A DNA stretch of 8,233 nt, from the NCBI GenBank assembly GCA_937988735.1, contig CALKHQ010000126.1, positions 1-8,233 of the forward strand, read 5' to 3'. A program made the translations under genes and the position numbers. Below the pieces are notes generated by a model, which saw nothing but the letters and a program-made list of their open reading frames with translations, had not been told where the DNA came from and made no database searches. This stretch comes from an uncultured Alphaproteobacteria bacterium. Its GTDB lineage: Bacteria > Pseudomonadota > Alphaproteobacteria > CALKHQ01. Positions 4,638 through 8,233 of this stretch are shown one piece after another; the stretch's first letter is position 1; the number at the start of each line of letters is the position of its first letter.

Positions 4638-5759
4638 ATGAAGCTGGTTATCGAACGTGCCGCGCTGCTGAAGTCGCTGGCGCACATCCAGAGCGTGGTC
4701 GAGCGCCGGAATACGATCCCGATCCTCTCCAACGTGCTGCTCGAGGCGCGCGACGACGCCGTGAAGCTCACCGCGACCGACATGGACCTGTCGATCGTGG
4801 AATCGGTGCCGGCTTCGGTCGCCAGCGCAGGCGCCACGACCGTGCCGGCGCACACCTGCTACGAGATCGTGCGCAAGCTGCCGGACGGGGCGCAGATCGA
4901 GCTCGACCAGTCCGGCGACAGCAACCGCATCACGCTCTCCGCCGGCCGGTCCCGGTTCACGCTCGCCTGCCTGCCGACCGAAGACTTCCCGATGCTGTCC
5001 AGCGGGGACCTGCCATTCGCCTTCTCCATCGCGGCGGGCGACCTGCGCGGGCTCATCGACCGCACCCGCTTCGCCATCTCCACCGAGGAGACACGCTACT
5101 ACCTCAACGGCATCTACCTCCACGCCACCCGCTCGAACGACCGCGACGTGTTGCGGGCGGTGGCCACCGACGGCCACCGGCTGGCGCGGGTCGAGATGCC
5201 GCTGCCCGAGGGCGCCGAGGGCATGCCGGGCGTCATCGTGCCGCGCAAGACCGTCAACGAGCTGCGCAAGCTGATCGACGACGTCGGCGACCTGGTGCGG
5301 GTGGAGCTGTCGGAGACCCGCATCCGGTTCAAGGTGAACCAGCTCGAGGTGACGTCGAAGCTGATCGACGGCACCTTCCCCGACTACCAGCGGGTGATCC
5401 CGTCCAACAACGACAAGACGATGAACGTCGACTGCCAGGCCTTCGCCCAGGCGGTCGACCGCGTCTCCACCATCTCCTCCGAGAAGTCGCGCGGCGTGAA
5501 GCTCAGCATGTCGAACTCGACGCTGCGGCTGTCGGCGACCAGCCCCGACAACGGCACGGCCGAGGAGGAGCTGGAGGTGCAGTTCGGGCAGAAGGACGTG
5601 CTGGAGATCGGCTTCAACTCGCGCTACCTCCTCGACATCGCCGCGCAGATCGAGGGGTCGGACGCGCGCTTCAGCATGGCGGACGCCGCGTCGCCGACCA
5701 TCGTGCAGGATTCGGCCGACTCCAGCGCGCTTTACGTCCTGATGCCGATGCGCGTTTGA
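4638..5759 (+). CDS. dnaN: DNA polymerase III beta subunit (sliding clamp), 373 aa
   Basis: The protein forms the ring-shaped homodimer that tethers DNA polymerase III and other clamp-binding enzymes to DNA. It begins MKLVIERAALLKSLAHIQSVVERRNTIPILSN, the typical first helix and strand of the clamp, and has three equal repeats of the clamp fold (about 1-125, 126-250, 251-373). Family marks are TDGHRLA (177-183), DGTFPDYQRVIP (244-255) and the C-terminal MPMRV (369-373), which lines the pocket that takes clamp-binding peptides. Length is normal (E. coli 366 aa). The start codon has only a poor Shine-Dalgarno: AAAGG at 4619-4623 is about 14 bases away, though the region is unstructured and A-rich. 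recF follows 70 bases downstream with a palindrome but no T-run between, so co-transcription is possible. Confidence 0.97.
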   Translation: MKLVIERAALLKSLAHIQSVVERRNTIPILSNVLLEARDDAVKLTATDMDLSIVESVPASVASAGATTVPAHTCYEIVRKLPDGAQIELDQSGDSNRITLSAGRSRFTLACLPTEDFPMLSSGDLPFAFSIAAGDLRGLIDRTRFAISTEETRYYLNGIYLHATRSNDRDVLRAVATDGHRLARVEMPLPEGAEGMPGVIVPRKTVNELRKLIDDVGDLVRVELSETRIRFKVNQLEVTSKLIDGTFPDYQRVIPSNNDKTMNVDCQAFAQAVDRVSTISSEKSRGVKLSMSNSTLRLSATSPDNGTAEEELEVQFGQKDVLEIGFNSRYLLDIAAQIEGSDARFSMADAASPTIVQDSADSSALYVLMPMRV

Positions 5760-5780
5760 GCCGCCTGCCCGCCCGCCGGA

Positions 5781-5799
5781 CGCCCGGCCCGGCCGGGCG
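5781..5799. repeat. 19-base near-palindrome (9-1-9) between dnaN and recF
   Basis: CGCCCGGCC (5781-5789) and its exact complement (5791-5799) flank one C, 21 bases after the dnaN stop and 30 before the recF start. As RNA it would give a stable GC hairpin of about 7 bp. No T-run follows. It may lower recF expression relative to dnaN or protect the dnaN 3' end. It has the same 9-1-9 layout as the element after mutM but a different sequence. Confidence 0.4.
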
Positions 5800-5829
5800 G
5801 ATCGCGACGGACACGGACACAGGGTAGAC

Positions 5830-7032
5830 ATGCCGCAACCGGCCCCGGCCGCCCTCAGCCCCATCGCCGACCCCGGCGAGGCGCCCGCACCCTGCAGGCC
5901 CGCGGTGCTGCGCCTCGACCTCACTGCGTTCCGCAACCATCGCGCCACCCGGATCACCGCCGGCCCGGCGCCGGTGGTGCTCACCGGGCCGAACGGCGCC
6001 GGCAAGACCAACGTGCTGGAGGCGCTGTCCTTCCTCGCCCCCGGCCGGGGACTGCGCCGCGCGCGGCTGGCGGACATCGCCTTCCGCCGCCCCGACGCCG
6101 GGCCGGAGCGGGGCTGGGCGGTGTCGGCAGAGGTGGCGCTGCGCGACGAGACGGTGCGCATCGGCACCGGCAGCGAGCCGGCCGGAGACGGGGATGACGG
6201 CGAACGCCGGGTGCTGCGCATCGACGGCGCGCCCGCGCGGGGCCAGCAGGCGCTGGCCGAGCGGCTGGCGGTGGTGTGGCTGACCCCGGACCACGACCGG
6301 CTGTTCGCCGACGGCGCGGCCGGGCGGCGCCGGTTCCTCGACCGCCTGGTCGCCACCTACGACCCCGCCCATGTCGGCCGGGTCGCCGCCTACGAGCACG
6401 GCCTGCGCGAGCGCAGCCGGCTCCTGCAGGCGCCGCGCCGCGACGACCGCTGGCTGGATGCGCTGGAGGACCGGCTCGCCGCCGGCGGCATTGCCATCGT
6501 CGATGCGCGGGCCCATCTCATTGCCAGGCTGGGCGCGGCGCTCGCCGCGGCCGCCGGCCCGTTCCCGGGTCCCGTCCTGGCGGCGTCGGGCGTGCTGGAA
6601 GGCTGGCTGGAAGCCGAGCCGGCGCTGGTGGTGGAGGAACGCTTCCGTGCGGCGCTGGCGGCGAGTCGCAATCGTGATGCCGCCTACGGCGGCACGGAGG
6701 TCGGCCCGCATCGCAGCGACCTCGACGCGCGCCATCCCCGCACCGGCGCAGAGGCGCGGCTGTGCTCCACGGGGGAGCAGAAGGCGATGGTGATCGCGAT
6801 CGTGCTCGCCCATGCCCGGATGATTGCCGCCGACCGCGGGATGCCGCCGCTCTTGCTGCTGGACGAAGTTGCTGCCCACCTCGATGCCGACCGCCGGCGC
6901 GCGCTGTTCGACGAGCTGCTGGCCCTCAACGGCCAGGCCTGGCTCACCGGCGCCGACCGTGCACTCTTCGCCGCCCTCGGCGACCGTGCGCTCTACTGCA
7001 CGGTCCGCGACGGGCACGTCACACCTGCTTGA
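5830..7032 (+). CDS. recF: DNA replication and repair protein RecF, 400 aa
   Basis: RecF is an SMC/Rad50-like ATPase that, with RecO and RecR, loads RecA on single-strand gaps at stalled forks. Motifs in order: the N-terminal LRLDLTAFRNHRAT strand (27-40), Walker A GPNGAGKT (53-60), the RecF-typical VVWLTPDHDRLFADGAAGRRRFLDR (148-172), VGPHRSDL (291-298), the ABC signature LCSTGEQKAM (311-320) and Walker B LLLLDE (341-346) with catalytic Glu346, followed by the D-loop HLD. Length is above E. coli RecF (357 aa), from a Pro/Ala-rich lead of about 25 residues and an inserted acidic stretch near 115-127. The first conserved residue is about 27, so the exact start is less sure than the product; AGGG lies just before the ATG at 5830. 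gyrB follows after 53 bases, suggesting an operon. Confidence 0.96.
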   Translation: MPQPAPAALSPIADPGEAPAPCRPAVLRLDLTAFRNHRATRITAGPAPVVLTGPNGAGKTNVLEALSFLAPGRGLRRARLADIAFRRPDAGPERGWAVSAEVALRDETVRIGTGSEPAGDGDDGERRVLRIDGAPARGQQALAERLAVVWLTPDHDRLFADGAAGRRRFLDRLVATYDPAHVGRVAAYEHGLRERSRLLQAPRRDDRWLDALEDRLAAGGIAIVDARAHLIARLGAALAAAAGPFPGPVLAASGVLEGWLEAEPALVVEERFRAALAASRNRDAAYGGTEVGPHRSDLDARHPRTGAEARLCSTGEQKAMVIAIVLAHARMIAADRGMPPLLLLDEVAAHLDADRRRALFDELLALNGQAWLTGADRALFAALGDRALYCTVRDGHVTPA

Positions 7033-7085
7033 ACCTGCGTGCCGCCCCGGCGGCCCGCCCAGATGCTGAGACGGGACGAGAGACG

Positions 7086-8233
7086 ATGACCAATCCTGCC
7101 CCTGGCGCCGGGCGCCAGCCCGCGCCGGAGCCTGCGCTGAACCCGCTGGACATCGACGCCGCCGCCGCGGCCTACGGTGCGGACTCGATCAAGGTGCTGC
7201 GCGGGCTCGACGCCGTGCGCAAGCGGCCGGGCATGTACATCGGCGACACCGACGACGGCTCCGGGCTCCACCACATGGTCTACGAGGTGGTCGACAACTC
7301 GATCGACGAGTCGCTCGCCGGCCACTGCGACCTGATCGAGGTGACGCTGAACGGGGACGGCTCGGTTACCGTGCGCGACAACGGCCGCGGCATCCCGACC
7401 GAGATCCACAAGGAGGAAGGCGTCTCCGCCGCGCAGGTGATCATGACCCAGCTCCATGCGGGCGGGAAGTTCGACCAGAACTCCTACAAGGTCTCGGGCG
7501 GCCTGCACGGCGTGGGCGTGTCGGTGGTGAACGCGCTCGCGGAGACGCTGGAGCTCACCATCTGGCGCGGCGGCAAGACCCACTTCATGCGCTTCCACGA
7601 CGGCGAGCCGGAGGCCCCGCTGGCGGTGGTGGGCGATGCCCCGATGGACGAGCGCCGCGGCCGGCCGCGGACCGGCACCCAGATCACCTTCCGGCCCTCC
7701 CCGCGCACCTTCAGCAGCACCGAGTTCGACTTCCAGACCCTGGAGCACCGGCTGCGCGAGCTCGCCTTCCTGAACTCCGGCGTGCGCCTGGTCCTGACCG
7801 ATGCCCGCGGCGCCCAGCCGAACCGGGTGGAGCTGTACTACGAGGGCGGGCTTGCGGCCTATGTCCGCTATCTCGACCGCAACCGGGTGTCGCTCCACGA
7901 CACGCCGATCCTGATCACCGCCGAGCGGGACGGGATCGCCGTCGAGGTCGCGATGCAGTGGAACGACGGCTATCACGAGAACGTCCTCTGCTTCACCAAC
8001 AACATCCCGCAGCGCGACGGCGGCACCCACCTTGCCGGCTTCCGCGCGGCGCTGACCCGGCAGGTGAACAACTACGCGACCGCGAGCGGCCTGCTGAAGA
8101 AGGAGAAGGTGACGCTCACCGGCGAGGACGCGCGCGAGGGCCTGACCTGCGTGCTGTCGGTGAAGGTGCCCGACCCGAAGTTCTCGTCGCAGACCAAGGA
8201 CAAGCTGGTCTCGTCCGAGGTGCGGCCGGTGGT
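7086..8233 (+). CDS. gyrB: DNA gyrase subunit B, N-terminal 382 residues (cut by right edge)
   Basis: GyrB supplies the ATPase that drives negative supercoiling by the GyrA2B2 complex. The open frame runs from ATG 7086 through the right edge with no stop. The GHKL ATPase domain is complete: GLDAVRKRPGMYIGDT (40-55), EVVDNSIDE with Glu68 and Asn71 (68-75), RDNGRGIP with Asp98 and Gly102, GGLHGVGVSVVNAL (138-151) and the transducer-domain QTKDKL (369-374), whose Gln and Lys contact ATP. The sequence ends at the start of the transducer-TOPRIM join. Residues 1-28 are a variable Pro/Ala-rich lead before AAYGADSIKVL. GACGAGAG lies just before the ATG as a moderate ribosome site. ParE is the alternative, but the place directly after recF and the QTKDKLVSSEVRP wording favour GyrB. 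The TOPRIM and C-terminal parts are not in view. Confidence 0.96.
   Translation, partial: MTNPAPGAGRQPAPEPALNPLDIDAAAAAYGADSIKVLRGLDAVRKRPGMYIGDTDDGSGLHHMVYEVVDNSIDESLAGHCDLIEVTLNGDGSVTVRDNGRGIPTEIHKEEGVSAAQVIMTQLHAGGKFDQNSYKVSGGLHGVGVSVVNALAETLELTIWRGGKTHFMRFHDGEPEAPLAVVGDAPMDERRGRPRTGTQITFRPSPRTFSSTEFDFQTLEHRLRELAFLNSGVRLVLTDARGAQPNRVELYYEGGLAAYVRYLDRNRVSLHDTPILITAERDGIAVEVAMQWNDGYHENVLCFTNNIPQRDGGTHLAGFRAALTRQVNNYATASGLLKKEKVTLTGEDAREGLTCVLSVKVPDPKFSSQTKDKLVSSEVRPV

Noticed and set aside
4398..6356. Very long minus-strand frame (652 codons) opposite dnaN and recF
   Set aside because: Shadow frame caused by high GC; both plus-strand genes are certain and carry all family motifs.
7041..7054. 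GCCGCC-CC-GGCGGC hairpin between recF and gyrB as a terminator
   Set aside because: Short stem, no T-run, and it lies in a 53-base gap of a likely operon; expected by chance at this GC content.
1..8233. An undescribed multi-gene system, mobile element or CRISPR array
   Set aside because: Every long reading frame that is real belongs to a well-known core family in conserved order; no repeats of array type, transposase, integrase or attachment-like duplications were seen.

Overview
This window is a chromosomal housekeeping cluster from a GC-rich alphaproteobacterium, plausibly Rhodospirillales/Azospirillum-like. That placement rests on gene order and on the wording of the proteins; no search was run. 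The order is ubiE(<) / mutM - enoyl-CoA hydratase - rpsT - dnaA - dnaN - recF - gyrB. The divergent ubiE/mutM pair followed by a crotonase gene, rpsT and dnaA is an arrangement I associate with alphaproteobacteria, and dnaA-dnaN-recF-gyrB is the ancestral bacterial replication-initiation block. Coding DNA is very GC-rich, with strong G/C bias at third codon positions.

Left part (1-1953): the 5' end of ubiE runs off the left edge on the minus strand. A 68-base divergent gap separates it from mutM, a DNA glycosylase with the catalytic Pro2 but an atypical zinc finger. A short gap with a 19-base hairpin leads to a complete crotonase-family enoyl-CoA hydratase.

Middle (1954-2876): a good sigma70-type promoter (TTGACT-N17-TAGTTA) drives rpsT (ribosomal protein S20). 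After rpsT comes a run of RNA-foldable sequence ending in a 12-bp terminator hairpin, then a second short hairpin with seven Ts. About 355 bases of comparatively AT-rich non-coding DNA precede dnaA. It holds a perfect inverted repeat (GTTATCC-N7-GGATAAC) whose arms resemble DnaA-box cores, but no cluster of consensus DnaA boxes, so an origin here is not supported from sequence alone.

Right part (2877-8233): dnaA (initiator ATPase), a probable terminator and a long GC-rich dnaN leader, dnaN (sliding clamp), recF (gap-repair ATPase), and the first 382 codons of gyrB, cut by the right edge. Together these encode initiation, processivity, fork repair and supercoil control.

I see no mobile element, CRISPR array, tRNA/rRNA gene, defence system or unknown protein family. 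The points worth a second look are non-coding (the rpsT promoter and 3' region, the dnaA upstream repeat, the dnaN leader) plus the MutM zinc-finger variant and the ambiguous dnaA start. I do not find an undescribed multi-gene system.
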